DNA of 64,000 nt from Cohnella lupini (GCF_003386205.1 NZ_QRDY01000001.1:186001-250000), one strand, 5' to 3'; positions 1-11,086 are shown, counted from the first letter of the stretch. Translations and numbers: made by a program. Notes: generated from the sequence alone by a model not told the origin.

Positions 1-616
1 TACCGATCAATAACGAAATATCGGCGTTGGAGAACAGGCCGGTCGCGTCGATTTGAATGCCGACGGGTCCGGTGACACGGGCGCTTAACCGGTCGACGGA
101 ACCTTTGGCAACCGAGTAAGGATCCTCGCCGAACGTATTCACCGTATACTTCTTTATTTGGTCGACGCCTTCTTTTAATCCATCCACTTCCGCTTGTTTG
201 TCGAACAAGACCGGGGTAACGAGCGTGCTTCCATCCTCGGATAAACCTTCTTTGAGAGCTTCGATCGGCATCCGATGATAAGGAGGAACGGAGGTTTGGT
301 GGGATACCGGTACTGCGGTGAGCTTCTCGGCGAGTTGTTGAATTTTTTGCAGATCGGCATCCTGTAGACCGCCTTCTCTATGCCATACGAGAAGAGCCGG
401 AATGTCGGCGCCCGCGGGAAACTCCCGCTTCGCGATCTGCTCCGCCTGAACAGAAGGTTTGGTGTAGCTTAAGTTAGGCGCGTTGTTGATTTCCTCATCG
501 GTGACGGAGGGAAGCAGACTGGTTAATAGCCCCGCTGCCGCAATCCAGACGAACAACGTGATCCATTTACTCTTTTTGCCTGCAACCCATTTGCCTAATC
601 CTTTACTTTGGTTCAT
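1..616 (-). CDS. MMPL-family membrane exporter, N-terminal part only
   Basis: The reading frame begins at an ATG at 616 and runs off the left edge, so only about 205 N-terminal residues are seen. A basic start (MNQSKGLGKW) is followed by one hydrophobic segment at roughly residues 18-36 and then a long soluble, probably extracytoplasmic, region. This is the layout of the first half of RND/MMPL exporters such as Bacillus YdfJ and YdgH. An AAGGAGGA ribosome binding site lies 10-13 bases upstream. It diverges from a TetR regulator across 148 bp, the usual arrangement of a drug or lipid exporter and its repressor. The substrate cannot be told. The family call rests on the N-terminal part only. 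Confidence 0.72.
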   Translation of the reverse strand, partial: MNQSKGLGKWVAGKKSKWITLFVWIAAAGLLTSLLPSVTDEEINNAPNLSYTKPSVQAEQIAKREFPAGADIPALLVWHREGGLQDADLQKIQQLAEKLTAVPVSHQTSVPPYHRMPIEALKEGLSEDGSTLVTPVLFDKQAEVDGLKEGVDQIKKYTVNTFGEDPYSVAKGSVDRLSARVTGPVGIQIDATGLFSNADISLLIG

Positions 617-764
617 GGTATAAGAGTCCTCCTTACGATTTTGACGATGTTTGCGCTAATCATTTGGGATATAATCGAAATATTAAGATCAACCTAATTA
701 TATATACCGGAAGGTTAATTATACAACTATTGAATTCGATCATCGGGAGGGCAGCCCTTTTCAT
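617..764. promoter_or_regulatory. Divergent promoter region, exporter / TetR
   Basis: This short AT-rich region separates two divergent genes and must hold both promoters. AACCT (691-695) and AGGTT (712-716) form a spaced inverted repeat around TAATTATATATACC, with a related GGTTAATTATA just after it. This is a candidate operator for the TetR protein. A TATAAT (670-675) is present, but no well-spaced -35 was found for it. The operator assignment is an inference from position and symmetry. Confidence 0.4.
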
Positions 765-1382
765 ATGACAGAACCTCATTCCAAGCGTTCTCCAGGAAGA
801 CCGAAAGCCGAATCCGGAGAAGCATCGATGCGAGATAAAGTACTCATGGCCGCTTCCGCGATGTTCATGGAGTTCGGGTACGAACCGGTGACGATCAACG
901 CGATCGCGGAGCGAGCCGGAGTGACCAAGGCCTCGGTCTATTATTACTTTACGAACAAAGCCGTTCTTTTCGCGAAGTCCGTTTCCGCGATGATGCGGCG
1001 GATTTCGAGCTCCACCCGGAAGATACTGGAAGCGAATTCGGGTATACGGGATAAGCTCGAGCAGCTAGCGTTCACGAAAATGTCCCGCCCCCATTTGGAG
1101 TTCGAGAGCCTGTTAAGGGAAGCGATTCCCTTCCTCTCGGCGGAGCAACTGGACGACATTCGCAAGGCCGAGCATTCGATACACGAGGTCATTGCCAAGA
1201 CGTTCCAGGAAGCGATGGATGCGGGAGAGATCGCCCGTGCCAATTCTCTTCTGCTGTCCCATGCCTTTACGGCGCTCTTGATGATCGGGACCAGGGAGCA
1301 GGTCGGCGAAGTCCATTATTCCGGACGGGAGCTGTCAGACGCGATCGTAGCTTTGTTCTGGAAGGGAATATCGCCCGATTAA
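765..1382 (+). CDS. TetR/AcrR-family transcriptional regulator
   Basis: A 205-residue protein with a TetR-type helix-turn-helix near residues 20-70. Its recognition region reads AGVTKASVYYYFTNKAVLF, the family hallmark. The C-terminal two thirds is variable and would bind the ligand. It lies next to and diverges from the MMPL exporter, so it probably represses that exporter and itself through the AT-rich intergenic repeat. GGGAGG lies about 14 bases before the ATG, a little far but with no better start. The ligand is unknown. No terminator is visible before the leuS promoter at 1404. Confidence 0.85.
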   Translation: MTEPHSKRSPGRPKAESGEASMRDKVLMAASAMFMEFGYEPVTINAIAERAGVTKASVYYYFTNKAVLFAKSVSAMMRRISSSTRKILEANSGIRDKLEQLAFTKMSRPHLEFESLLREAIPFLSAEQLDDIRKAEHSIHEVIAKTFQEAMDAGEIARANSLLLSHAFTALLMIGTREQVGEVHYSGRELSDAIVALFWKGISPD

Positions 1383-1403
1383 GTTAGAGCAGTATCGTAT
1401 CGC

Positions 1404-1433
1404 TTGACATCGTTCGAGTGAATTGGCTATAAT
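1404..1433 (+). promoter_or_regulatory. SigA-type promoter of the leuS T-box leader
   Basis: TTGACA (1404-1409) and TATAAT (1428-1433) are separated by 18 bp, a near-consensus vegetative promoter. It is placed to start the T-box transcript near 1440. Confidence 0.85.
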
Positions 1434-1439
1434 CATGGC

Positions 1440-1714
1440 ATACTTTGGCTGTGATAAGGAGCAGTACTCGTTAGACGTTACCCAGAGAGCCGGCGGATGG
1501 TGCAAGCCGGTTAACGCAGACGACGAACTCGCCTTGGAGCCTCCGAGCTAATCGGTTCATCCATTTGCGGATGCTTTCCGTTAAGCAAGGCGTCACCTCT
1601 CGTTACGAGGGCACAAGTGGGCGGCGATCCAAGCAGGATATCCGTCAACTAGGGTGGTACCACGGGAATTAATCCTCTCGTCCCTAGCGACAACGCTAGG
1701 GGCGGGAGTTTTTT
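1440..1714 (+). promoter_or_regulatory. T-box riboswitch, leucine-specific, controlling leuS
   Basis: The leader carries the conserved T-box sequence AGGGTGGTACCACG (1651-1664), followed by an intrinsic terminator (1677-1714). In Stem I the specifier position reads GAA-CTC-GCC, giving the leucine codon CTC at 1528-1530. That agrees with leuS immediately downstream. In this family uncharged tRNA pairs with the specifier and the T-box bulge, stabilises the antiterminator and allows read-through. The specifier was placed by alignment with the glycine T-box at 59283, which has the same flanking pattern. Confidence 0.93.
1677..1714 (+). terminator. Regulated terminator of the leuS T-box
   Basis: The arms starting CTCGTCCCTAGCG and CGCTAGGGGCGGGAG flank the loop ACAA and are followed by six T. 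The competing antiterminator uses the T-box sequence just upstream. Confidence 0.9.
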
Positions 1715-1760
1715 GTTTGACCAGACGCGAATTTAAGAGAACATAAGGGAGTTAACGAAC

Positions 1761-4196
1761 ATGTCGCAAGAACAAGGACAAGGCTACCAACCATTGAAGA
1801 TCGAGCCGAAATGGCAACGTTACTGGGACGAAAATAGTACTTTCCGCACGACCGAGGAAGCGGGCAAGCCTAAATTTTACGCGCTCGATATGTTTCCTTA
1901 CCCGTCCGGCGCCGGCTTGCACGTAGGTCACCCGGAAGGATATACGGCGACCGATATCGTGAGCCGTTTCAAACGGATGAAAGGCTATAACGTTCTTCAT
2001 CCGATGGGCTGGGACGCTTTCGGGTTGCCTGCGGAGCAATACGCGTTGCAGACAGGGCGCCATCCGCGCGAAATCACGGTGGAGAATATCAATAATTTCC
2101 GCCGTCAGATCAAATCCCTCGGTTTTTCTTACGACTGGGAACGCGAGTTCAGCACTACGGATCCGGATTATTACAAATGGACGCAATGGATATTCATCCA
2201 ATTGTATAAGAAAGGTCTGGCTTACGTAGCGGAAGTTCCGGTTAACTGGTGTCCGGCTCTCGGTACGGTGCTCGCGAACGAAGAAGTCATCGACGGGCTG
2301 AGCGAGCGCGGCGGACATCCGGTCATTCGCAAACCGATGAGACAATGGATGCTGAAGATTACCGAATACGCAGAGAGATTGCTTGAGGATCTCGAGGAGT
2401 TGGATTGGTCCGAGAGCATCAAGGATATGCAGCGCAACTGGATCGGCAAGTCGACCGGCGCGGAAGTCGAGTTTGCCATCGACGGCCATGAAGCCGCGTT
2501 GACCGTGTTCACGACGCGGCCGGATACGTTGTTCGGCGCTACCTATTGCGTCCTGGCTCCGGAGCATGAACTTGTCGGAGTGATCGCTTCGCCCGAACAG
2601 AAGGCAGCCGTCGAGGCTTATGTCGATCAGGCCGCGCGGAAGAGCGATCTGGAGCGTACGGACTTGGCGAAGGACAAGAGCGGGGTGTTTACGGGTGCAT
2701 ATGCCGTTAATCCGGTTAACGGAGCAAAGGTACCGATCTGGATCGCGGACTACGTGCTCGGCGGTTACGGTACCGGAGCCATTATGGCCGTACCGGGACA
2801 TGACGAGCGGGATTGGGAGTTCGCCAAGAAGTTCGGTCTGCCGATCATCGAAGTCGTCGCCGGCGGAGATGTAGACGCGGCGGCTTACACGGGCGACGGT
2901 AAGCTGGTGAATTCCGAATTCCTTAATGGTTTGGCGACGGCAGAAGCGATCGCGGCCATGATCGCCCGGTTGGAGAATGACGGTAAAGGGAAAGGCAAAG
3001 TGACCTACCGCTTGCGCGACTGGTTATTCAGCCGTCAACGCTATTGGGGCGAGCCGATTCCGGTATTGCACTACGAAGACGGGACGATGGATACGATTCC
3101 GGAGGAAGAGCTTCCGCTTCTGCTTCCGGAAGTCGATGCCATTCAGCCTTCGGGCACAGGTGAATCGCCGCTGGCGAACGTTACGGACTGGGTGAACGTA
3201 ATCGATTCGCGCAACGGCAAGAAGGCTCGCCGCGAGACGAATACGATGCCGCAATGGGCGGGTAGCTGCTGGTATTACCTGCGCTTCATCGATCCGCATA
3301 ACTCCGAAGAAATCTGTTCGCCGGAGAAGCAGCGCGAGTGGCTTCCGGTCGATTTGTACATCGGCGGCGCCGAGCATGCTGTTCTGCATTTGCTGTACGC
3401 CCGTTTCTGGCACAAGGTGCTATACGATATCGGCGTAGTGAATACGAAGGAGCCGTTCTACAAGCTAGTTAACCAAGGTATGATCTTGGGCAACAACAAC
3501 GAGAAAATGTCCAAATCCCGCGGGAACGTTATCAACCCGGACGATATCGTCGGAGAATTCGGCGCGGATACGTTGCGCGTGTACGAAATGTTTATGGGTC
3601 CGTTGGAAGCGACGAAGCCTTGGAACACGAACGGAGTGGAAGGCGTCTACCGGTTCCTGTCCCGCGTCTGGAGATTGTTCGTTGACGAGAGCGGCAATCT
3701 GAACGGCAAGATCCAGGATGTTTCAGGGGACGAATCATTCCGCCGGACTTGGCATAAGAGCTTGAAGAAGGTCGGCGAGGATTACGAGGCGCTGCGCTTC
3801 AATACGGCGATCAGCCAAATGATGATTTTCGTCAACGAAGCCTACAAAACGGAATCGTTGCCTAAGGAAGCGATGACGCATTTCGTGCAGATGCTGTCTC
3901 CGATCGCGCCGCATATCGCGGAAGAGCTGTGGGAGCTGCTCGGTAATACGGGCTCCGTCAGTTATGTCGCATGGCCGCAATACGATGTGTCGCTTACGGT
4001 GGATGCCGAAGTCGAGATCGTCGTTCAAGTCAGCGGCAAGATCGCCGATCGGTTGAACATTGCGGCCGATCTCGACGAAGAGGGCATGCAAGCACTGGCC
4101 CTTGAATCGGAGAAGGTGAAGGAATTGCTCGCAGGCAAAACGATCCGCAAGGTCATCGCCGTCAAGGGCAAGCTCGTTAATATCGTCGCTAACTAA
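1761..4196 (+). CDS. leuS: Leucyl-tRNA synthetase
   Basis: This enzyme charges tRNA-Leu with leucine in the cytoplasm. At 811 residues it has normal bacterial length. The class I signatures are clear: HVGH at residues 54-57 and KMSKS at 582-586, with the CP1 editing domain between them and an anticodon-binding C terminus. AAGGGAG precedes the ATG at good spacing. It is a single-gene unit, with its own promoter and leucine T-box upstream and an intrinsic terminator right after. In B. subtilis leuS lies elsewhere, so its position beside the comE locus is a lineage feature. Confidence 0.98.
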   Translation: MSQEQGQGYQPLKIEPKWQRYWDENSTFRTTEEAGKPKFYALDMFPYPSGAGLHVGHPEGYTATDIVSRFKRMKGYNVLHPMGWDAFGLPAEQYALQTGRHPREITVENINNFRRQIKSLGFSYDWEREFSTTDPDYYKWTQWIFIQLYKKGLAYVAEVPVNWCPALGTVLANEEVIDGLSERGGHPVIRKPMRQWMLKITEYAERLLEDLEELDWSESIKDMQRNWIGKSTGAEVEFAIDGHEAALTVFTTRPDTLFGATYCVLAPEHELVGVIASPEQKAAVEAYVDQAARKSDLERTDLAKDKSGVFTGAYAVNPVNGAKVPIWIADYVLGGYGTGAIMAVPGHDERDWEFAKKFGLPIIEVVAGGDVDAAAYTGDGKLVNSEFLNGLATAEAIAAMIARLENDGKGKGKVTYRLRDWLFSRQRYWGEPIPVLHYEDGTMDTIPEEELPLLLPEVDAIQPSGTGESPLANVTDWVNVIDSRNGKKARRETNTMPQWAGSCWYYLRFIDPHNSEEICSPEKQREWLPVDLYIGGAEHAVLHLLYARFWHKVLYDIGVVNTKEPFYKLVNQGMILGNNNEKMSKSRGNVINPDDIVGEFGADTLRVYEMFMGPLEATKPWNTNGVEGVYRFLSRVWRLFVDESGNLNGKIQDVSGDESFRRTWHKSLKKVGEDYEALRFNTAISQMMIFVNEAYKTESLPKEAMTHFVQMLSPIAPHIAEELWELLGNTGSVSYVAWPQYDVSLTVDAEVEIVVQVSGKIADRLNIAADLDEEGMQALALESEKVKELLAGKTIRKVIAVKGKLVNIVAN

Positions 4197-4245
4197 GTGC
4201 CGAATGAAACTAATGAATCAGTATCAAGTATGTAGCGTGAAGCAC

Positions 4246-4283
4246 ACGCCGTTTGCTCCTTTGCCGGAGCGAGCGGCGTTTTA
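4246..4283 (+). terminator. Intrinsic terminator after leuS
   Basis: The arms ACGCCGTTTGCTCC and GGAGCGAGCGGCGT form a 14-bp stem with two G-U pairs and a six-base loop, followed by four T. Confidence 0.88.
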
Positions 4284-4723
4284 TATTTAACTTTCAGAAA
4301 GTATAAAATTTTGAAGGAAGTCGGCTGGGTGAAAGAGTTATCCGGTTCCGATACGATGTATTTCATTGTATTTTTGAAGCACGCTCAAGAATTAAGCTGG
4401 ATAAGAATGTTTTTTATCCCTATTGGTCTCCGTTTGTTCAATTCCTTTCCTAAAATACGATCTATAGTGATGTTTTTCATCCTACTTTGATTGCAAATCT
4501 GCTCAAAAGCTCCAATAACGATGATTACCATTCTTATTACCTTGATTTCACCTTTTATAGCTTTGATAGGATCAAATCATCCGCAGAGCACGTTTTAATC
4601 TCGAAGAGACGGACGCGATTCCGGTTTTCTATCGAATTCGATAAGCACATAAATATGTAGTTATATTAAACGAGCTGCTTGGCTGGATAGCTACTTTGGT
4701 GGGGGTGGAGCAAATGAAATCCA
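4284..4723. other. AT-rich intergenic stretch with no recognised gene
   Basis: About 430 bp between the leuS terminator and the comER terminator are visibly richer in A and T than the surroundings. They hold no open frame of useful length with a ribosome binding site on either strand. No T-box, riboswitch core, repeat or insertion-sequence end was recognised. A weak Fur-box resemblance near 4517-4540 was not convincing. It may be decayed or transferred DNA, or an unrecognised regulatory region. Confidence 0.5.
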
Positions 4724-4750
4724 ACAAAAAAAGGCGGTTTTCACCGCCTA
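4724..4750 (-). terminator. Intrinsic terminator of comER
   Basis: On the minus strand GGCGGT-GAAA-ACCGCC (4733-4748) is followed by seven T, 50 bases past the comER stop codon. Confidence 0.85.
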
Positions 4751-4799
4751 AGCCGGAACAAGCAAAGAAAGTGGGGGCTTCAGTCGGGCGAATCCGCGC

Positions 4800-5633
4800 C
4801 TAAGTGCGTTCCCTAGGAAAAAGCGAGGAATCGACTCGGTCGAGATCGTCGGCGAATTTCTCGTGGGTCGTGTAGAGAACTTGGAGGAAGGCTCCGCGGG
4901 TCGTTTTGCGGAGAACGTCTAGCGCCGCCGCGGTGATTCCGCCGGGGACGGAAACCTTCGCTTGCAATTCGTTCGGGGAGCAAGGAAGCTCCAGCATGAG
5001 CCGAGCCGTTCCGAGCATCATTTCGCAGGCCAGGGCGGTTGCTGTTTCGCGGTCCATTCCGGTAGATTTCACCGAGGCATCGATGAATTGCTCCAGCAGA
5101 AACGCGAGGAAAGCGGGGCCGCAGCTCGACAGGTCGGACGCGACTCGTACTTCCTCTTCGAGAATGGCAATCGGCCGGCTGATGGCGGAAAATAGGTTCC
5201 ATAATGCATTCCGGTCATCCTCGGTCAGACGCGTGCCCCACATGAACAATGAAGCTCCGCTACCGACGGCGTTTACGACGCTGGGGATGATTTTGGCGAC
5301 TTTGCAGGGGAGAAGCTCTTCCAGCGACGATATTTTGACCGGACTCGTAATCGAGATGACGATCTGGTCGGGTGTCATCACGGGAGCGATTTCATCGAGT
5401 ACCCTGCGAAAATCCATAGGTTTAACGCATAAGAACAAATAATCGGCCCCAATCGCCGCTTCCTTGTTCGAAGCCGCAACATGCAAGCCGGGATATTGAT
5501 TGGCCAGTTGATCAAGCTTGGATGCCGTTCGAGAGCTTATCGTGAGCTGGTCCGGCTGCATGGCACCGGCGCGTACGAACGCTCCAACTAATAAGCTTCC
5601 CATACTTCCCGCACCAATGAAGCCGATTCTCAT
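4800..5633 (-). CDS. comER: Late competence protein ComER (pyrroline-5-carboxylate reductase-like)
   Basis: A 277-residue member of the ProC family. It has an N-terminal Rossmann motif, GFIGAGSMGS, at residues 4-13. The C-terminal dimerisation domain carries the VPGGITAAALDVL signature that matches the PGGTT region of reductases. The start chosen is the ATG at 5633, with GGGAGGGG placed 7 bases upstream. A longer frame to 5717 has no such site and adds a non-conserved stretch. It diverges from comEA exactly as in Bacillus, which supports the comER name over a biosynthetic proC. Whether it still has reductase activity is unclear. Confidence 0.88.
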   Translation of the reverse strand: MRIGFIGAGSMGSLLVGAFVRAGAMQPDQLTISSRTASKLDQLANQYPGLHVAASNKEAAIGADYLFLCVKPMDFRRVLDEIAPVMTPDQIVISITSPVKISSLEELLPCKVAKIIPSVVNAVGSGASLFMWGTRLTEDDRNALWNLFSAISRPIAILEEEVRVASDLSSCGPAFLAFLLEQFIDASVKSTGMDRETATALACEMMLGTARLMLELPCSPNELQAKVSVPGGITAAALDVLRKTTRGAFLQVLYTTHEKFADDLDRVDSSLFPRERT

Positions 5634-5744
5634 CCTGTCCCCTCCCAAGGCGAATTCTTTACATCCCAATATATGAACCAATGCTTGGTTATCATGACGG
5701 TTTTCATTTTCATGCAAGACAATCGAGGAATGGAGGTTTGAATT

Positions 5745-6293
5745 ATGTTTCGAAAATTCCTTTCATGGGATTCGCGTAAAATAGTCGTTTGCGCGTTGAT
5801 GATAGCCGGGGGCTCATTGCTTGCTTACGGACTGTATCGCGGATCGATCGCTTCTCCAATTGCTGGCTGGACGCCCGTTAACGGACCGTTGACCGAAGCG
5901 CTCGATAAAATCACCGAGAATGGCGAAGAATCCGCCGTGCCGTTAGCTCGTCCTACTTTTCTTACTCCCGAACCCGAACCCGACTCCAGTTCAAGTAACG
6001 GAGCCGGCACCGATTTGTCCCCTATACCGCCCGAGACCGGCGAGACGAATAACGAACCTTCAATATCTAATTCGAATGAATCTATCTCGAACGAGGAGGG
6101 CTTGATGGACCTGAACGAGGCGACGCAAGCCGAGCTTGAAACGCTGCCCGGAATCGGCTCCGCCAAAGCCAGAGCGATATTGAACTACCGTGATCGGGTG
6201 CAAGGGTTTAGCAGCGCGGACCAATTGCTAGAAGTAAAGGGGATCGGACCGAAAATATTGGAGAAGATCATTCCCCTTATCCGAATCTCGTAG
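5745..6293 (+). CDS. comEA: Competence DNA receptor ComEA
   Basis: ComEA is a membrane-anchored protein that binds double-stranded DNA outside the cell and feeds it to the ComEC channel. The 182 residues start with one transmembrane segment (about 12-32). A long low-complexity linker rich in Pro, Ser, Asn and Glu follows (about 60-115). The C terminus holds a tandem helix-hairpin-helix domain with LPGIGSAKARAIL and VKGIGPKILEKI, the DNA-binding loops. TGGAGGT precedes the ATG. It is the first gene of the locus, divergent from comER. In B. subtilis comEB follows directly, but here metY intervenes. Confidence 0.93.
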   Translation: MFRKFLSWDSRKIVVCALMIAGGSLLAYGLYRGSIASPIAGWTPVNGPLTEALDKITENGEESAVPLARPTFLTPEPEPDSSSSNGAGTDLSPIPPETGETNNEPSISNSNESISNEEGLMDLNEATQAELETLPGIGSAKARAILNYRDRVQGFSSADQLLEVKGIGPKILEKIIPLIRIS

Positions 6294-6345
6294 GAAATAA
6301 AATCCAATTCCGCCTTTTACATTCGTTCCGAATATGAGAAAATAG

Positions 6346-7680
<1,335 letters not shown>

Positions 7681-7706
7681 GAGGCTTAACAAGCTAGTCG
7701 GAGGTA

Positions 7707-8234
7707 ATGAGTGATATGACAGCCCTGCGCAAGGACTGGGATACGTATTTTATGGACATCGCGTTCATGGTTTCGACCCGTTCGCGTTGTCCGCGCCGCC
7801 ATGTAGGCACGGTTCTGGTCCAAGGGAAGAAGCTGCTTGGAACGGCATATAACGGAGCGCCGATGGGCGTGCAGGATTGCTCGGAGGCCGGTTGCATGAT
7901 CGTCGAAGAATTCGAGCCCGCGTCGGCCGGTTCGTCGTCGGCGGAGATGGTCAAGAAGCAGCGGTGCATCCGGACGATCCATGCGGAGCAGAATCTGTTA
8001 TTGTTCACGGATCGCGTGGACCGGGAGGGCTCGGTCGTGTACGTAACGGATCAGCCTTGCTGGACCTGCGCGAACATGTTGGCGAATAGCGGAATCGCGG
8101 AAATCGTCTACCACAGGCCATATCCTAAGGATCATGCTAAAGTCGCTTCCTTAATGGAACAGCGAGGGTTGCTGTTCAGGCAAATCGGGAATTACGTTCC
8201 CCCCGCGGATACCGAGGTACAGGACGGGTCTTAA
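7707..8234 (+). CDS. comEB: ComEB, deoxycytidylate deaminase family
   Basis: ComEB belongs to the dCMP deaminase family, which converts dCMP to dUMP. The 175-residue protein carries the zinc-binding and catalytic motifs RTIHAEQN (His-Ala-Glu) and PCWTCANML (Cys-x-x-Cys). A cysteine-containing insert between residues 50 and 85 is typical of dCMP deaminases. GGAGG lies 4 bases before the ATG. In Bacillus the gene is part of the comE operon, although its enzymatic role in transformation is unclear. A strong terminator follows at 8264, before comEC. Confidence 0.93.
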   Translation: MSDMTALRKDWDTYFMDIAFMVSTRSRCPRRHVGTVLVQGKKLLGTAYNGAPMGVQDCSEAGCMIVEEFEPASAGSSSAEMVKKQRCIRTIHAEQNLLLFTDRVDREGSVVYVTDQPCWTCANMLANSGIAEIVYHRPYPKDHAKVASLMEQRGLLFRQIGNYVPPADTEVQDGS

Positions 8235-8263
8235 GGTCATCTTCAAAGTCATGGAAGAGGAAG

Positions 8264-8308
8264 CACCTCTTCATCGAGCCAATCGGTTCGATGGAGGGGT
8301 GTTTTTTT
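8264..8308 (+). terminator. Intrinsic terminator between comEB and comEC
   Basis: CACCTCTTCATCGA (8264-8277) pairs without mismatch (G-U allowed) with TCGATGGAGGGGTG (8288-8301), followed by seven T. It lies inside the comE locus, 58 bp ahead of the comEC start. Confidence 0.92.
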
Positions 8309-8366
8309 GCCGACCCAAAGGAAGGCGAGGCCGTTAATACTTAGTCGGCGAGAAGGGGGCGGAATA

Positions 8367-10949
8367 ATGAACGGGAGGCCGCTAGTCGCGATCGCTTGCT
8401 TCTGGATCGCGGGGACTTCTATCCTCTCGATTAGCAAAGGGACGGCCGCTTATATTTCGTTGAGCGCGATCCTGCTCCTCCTATTCGGATGTCATTTACT
8501 TGGGAGATTAACGCTGCGATTAACAATCCTATGCATCTTAGCTTTATTGTTATCGTTCGGCGAGAGAATAGGGGCCGAGCAACGAAATCTCTCGGATATC
8601 GAAGTTTCCGACGTCACGATGGAGAGCGAGGTCGAATTGACGGGCAACGTGGCTTCGGTCGTCGATGTGGACGGAGACGTAGTTACTTTCATGCTGACTG
8701 CGCATTCGGTAAAGCTCGCGGGTGCTTCCTCCGAACAAGCGATCAGGGATGCGGTAATCGTAAGGCTTAAGTTAAGCCGTCAACAGGACCAAGCGATTGC
8801 GTCGGATTGGAGACGGGGAGATAGCCTGCTTGTTAAAGGCGTTATAGAGCTTCCCGGAGATGCCGGGAACTTCGGTTCATTCGACTATCGCGAGTATTTG
8901 AATAGACTCGGCGTATTTTGGCAGGTAAGCGCCAAAGGCATAGATGCTATCACTCCGACGAATGTACCCATACCTTTATACTTCAAACCGCTTCGCTTTT
9001 TCGATCTATTGCGCGAACGAATCGGCGAGCTAATGGATCGATTGTATTCGGATGGAGATGCAGGTTATATGAAAGGGTTGGTGGTCGGCATCCGGTCCGA
9101 CCTCGATCCCGGACAATACGATAATTTCGCGCGGCTCGGATTGACTCATGTGCTTGCGATCTCGGGATTGCACGTAGGGGTAATCGTCTATTTATTACTT
9201 CAGATCGGCGCTTGGATGAGATTAACCAGGGAACGAACGATCGATCTAACGATCGCGATGATGCCCGTGTATATGATGGTTACCGGCGCTTCTCCTTCGG
9301 CCGTCCGGGCATGCTTAATGGCCATGATCGCGCTGTGGCTTGCGCGACGTCACGCTTTGAAGGACGGACTGCATCTGCTGCTTGCCGCCGCCATGCTGAT
9401 GCTGATATGGAATCCCTTGCTCATCGAAGACGTTAGCTTCCAGCTTTCTTTTCTCGTGACGGCGGGCCTGATTCTATTCGTTCCTACGGTTACCGCTTCG
9501 CTGCCGATCCCATGGAAATGGCTCAGAGGACCGGTTGCTGTAGCACTGACGGCGCAGGCGGTTTCGTTTCCCGTGACGATCTATTATTTTCACGCCGTCC
9601 ACCTCTTGTCGTTACCCGCTAATTTCCTGCTCGTACCTTTTATCAGCTTCATTGTGATGCCGCTCGGAATGGCTTCAATCGCTTTCGGCGCAGGGTGGCT
9701 TCCGCTCGGACTCATTCCCGCCAAGCTGGCGACGTTAGGAAACCGACTGACGTTCGGGTTGGTAGATTGGCTTAACGGCTTCATCGATCTGAGAACGGTG
9801 TGGCCGCAGCCTTCGTTGCTATGGGTAGCGGCAGCTTATGTACTCATGGGAATCGGGATCGTCGGTTTAAAAAGAAGACTTGTCCGCAAGGATGAGCATG
9901 AATGGTGGAGGCAACAGGCTATGGAAGGCTCGGCCGGGGATGTCACGGCACCGTTGCCGGTTAACCCAAGCGCTGCGGTATACGGCTATTCCACTCGGCT
10001 TTCATTTGCTTTTCGCGTAACTTTTCTTGTTTTACTTGTTGGTTGGCTCGCGTGGGGGTATCAGCCTGCTTGGTTTAATCGCCAGGCAACTTTATCATTC
10101 GTTAACGTCGGTCAAGGAGATAGCATCTTGATCCGAACCGGAAGCGGTAAACATATTCTGATCGATGCGGGAGGGACGCTCGATTTCCGCAAGCCCGGCG
10201 ACGAATGGCGTATTAGGAGGGATCCTTACGAAGTGGGCAGAAAGCTGCTTGTTCCTTTGTTATTGACGCGCGGAGTTCGGGAGTTGGATGCCCTTGTGCT
10301 AACTCACTTGGATTCGGACCACATCGGCGGCGCTCAGGCGGTGCTTGGCAATATCCCCGTGCGAAGACTTCTCTTTAACGGGACGATTAAAGACTCTCCC
10401 AGCGCGCTCGGTATATTCAAGGCGGTAACCGATAGGTCGATCGCAAGCTACGCGATCCATGCGCCGATGGAATGGCAGGTGGACGATTCCACGAAAATCG
10501 AAATCCTTTTTCCGCGATATGAGCAGCCGAATAGTAAAGCTTCCGAGAACGAGGTAACGGTCAGGGACGAACAAAACAACTTAAGTATCGTACTAAAGGT
10601 CACTATTTATGGCCGAACCTTCCTTCTTCCGGGAGATCTGGAAGAGAGCGGCGAGCGGGAGGTCGTCGCGACGGAACGAGCAAAGGGGGAGGCTGCGAGC
10701 GCAATCGACGTGCTCAAAGCAGGTCACCATGGCAGCAAAACCTCGACGATCGACGAGTGGGTAACTTATTGGAAGCCTAGGGAGACGGTGATTTCGGTAG
10801 GCGCGAACAATTTCTACGGACACCCGAATCAAGGCGTGCTTGATCGCTTGACCCGATCGGAAAGCCTGATCTGGCGGACGGATACGAACGGGGAAATCCA
10901 ATATCGAATTCACCGCGACGGTACTATGGATAGAAGAAAACTCAGATAA
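8367..10949 (+). CDS. comEC: ComEC/Rec2 DNA uptake channel
   Basis: ComEC carries single-stranded DNA across the membrane during transformation. The 860-residue protein has the full layout: an N-terminal region with two to three membrane segments and an OB-like extracellular domain (about 1-200), the multi-pass Competence domain with the LAISGLHVGVI motif, and a C-terminal metallo-beta-lactamase domain. The latter shows VNVGQGDSILIRTG, H647-L-D-S-D-H652, LPGDLEESG and LKAGHHGSKTS, so the zinc site looks intact. The start is the ATG at 8367 behind AAGGGGGCGG; the longer frame begins with TTG inside the upstream terminator. No promoter was found between that terminator and the gene. Confidence 0.94.
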   Translation: MNGRPLVAIACFWIAGTSILSISKGTAAYISLSAILLLLFGCHLLGRLTLRLTILCILALLLSFGERIGAEQRNLSDIEVSDVTMESEVELTGNVASVVDVDGDVVTFMLTAHSVKLAGASSEQAIRDAVIVRLKLSRQQDQAIASDWRRGDSLLVKGVIELPGDAGNFGSFDYREYLNRLGVFWQVSAKGIDAITPTNVPIPLYFKPLRFFDLLRERIGELMDRLYSDGDAGYMKGLVVGIRSDLDPGQYDNFARLGLTHVLAISGLHVGVIVYLLLQIGAWMRLTRERTIDLTIAMMPVYMMVTGASPSAVRACLMAMIALWLARRHALKDGLHLLLAAAMLMLIWNPLLIEDVSFQLSFLVTAGLILFVPTVTASLPIPWKWLRGPVAVALTAQAVSFPVTIYYFHAVHLLSLPANFLLVPFISFIVMPLGMASIAFGAGWLPLGLIPAKLATLGNRLTFGLVDWLNGFIDLRTVWPQPSLLWVAAAYVLMGIGIVGLKRRLVRKDEHEWWRQQAMEGSAGDVTAPLPVNPSAAVYGYSTRLSFAFRVTFLVLLVGWLAWGYQPAWFNRQATLSFVNVGQGDSILIRTGSGKHILIDAGGTLDFRKPGDEWRIRRDPYEVGRKLLVPLLLTRGVRELDALVLTHLDSDHIGGAQAVLGNIPVRRLLFNGTIKDSPSALGIFKAVTDRSIASYAIHAPMEWQVDDSTKIEILFPRYEQPNSKASENEVTVRDEQNNLSIVLKVTIYGRTFLLPGDLEESGEREVVATERAKGEAASAIDVLKAGHHGSKTSTIDEWVTYWKPRETVISVGANNFYGHPNQGVLDRLTRSESLIWRTDTNGEIQYRIHRDGTMDRRKLR

Positions 10950-11086
10950 GTCACCTCTATCCTATCAGACAGTGTATAATGGGATTCGGCTTGGATTATC
11001 CAGCATAAAACATTATGCCTTTGCGAATATTTTTGCTAGACTAAAAGTTAGATATTTTAAATTACCGTAAATTCCCTTGGGGGGAT

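Noticed and set aside
1752..2801. Long open frame (349 codons) on the minus strand inside leuS
   Set aside because: It lies wholly opposite leuS codons, lacks a start site and family features, and is a composition shadow. Similar antisense frames occur in lepA, addA, spoIIP and era.
4517..4540. Fur-box resemblance in the gap after leuS
   Set aside because: Too few matches to the 7-1-7 pattern and no promoter or iron gene next to it.
4714..4803. 29-codon frame with a good GGGGGTGGAG site on the plus strand
   Set aside because: It runs through the comER terminator (AAAAAAAGGCGG...CCGCC) and into the comER stop region; the basic product looks like a by-product of the hairpin.
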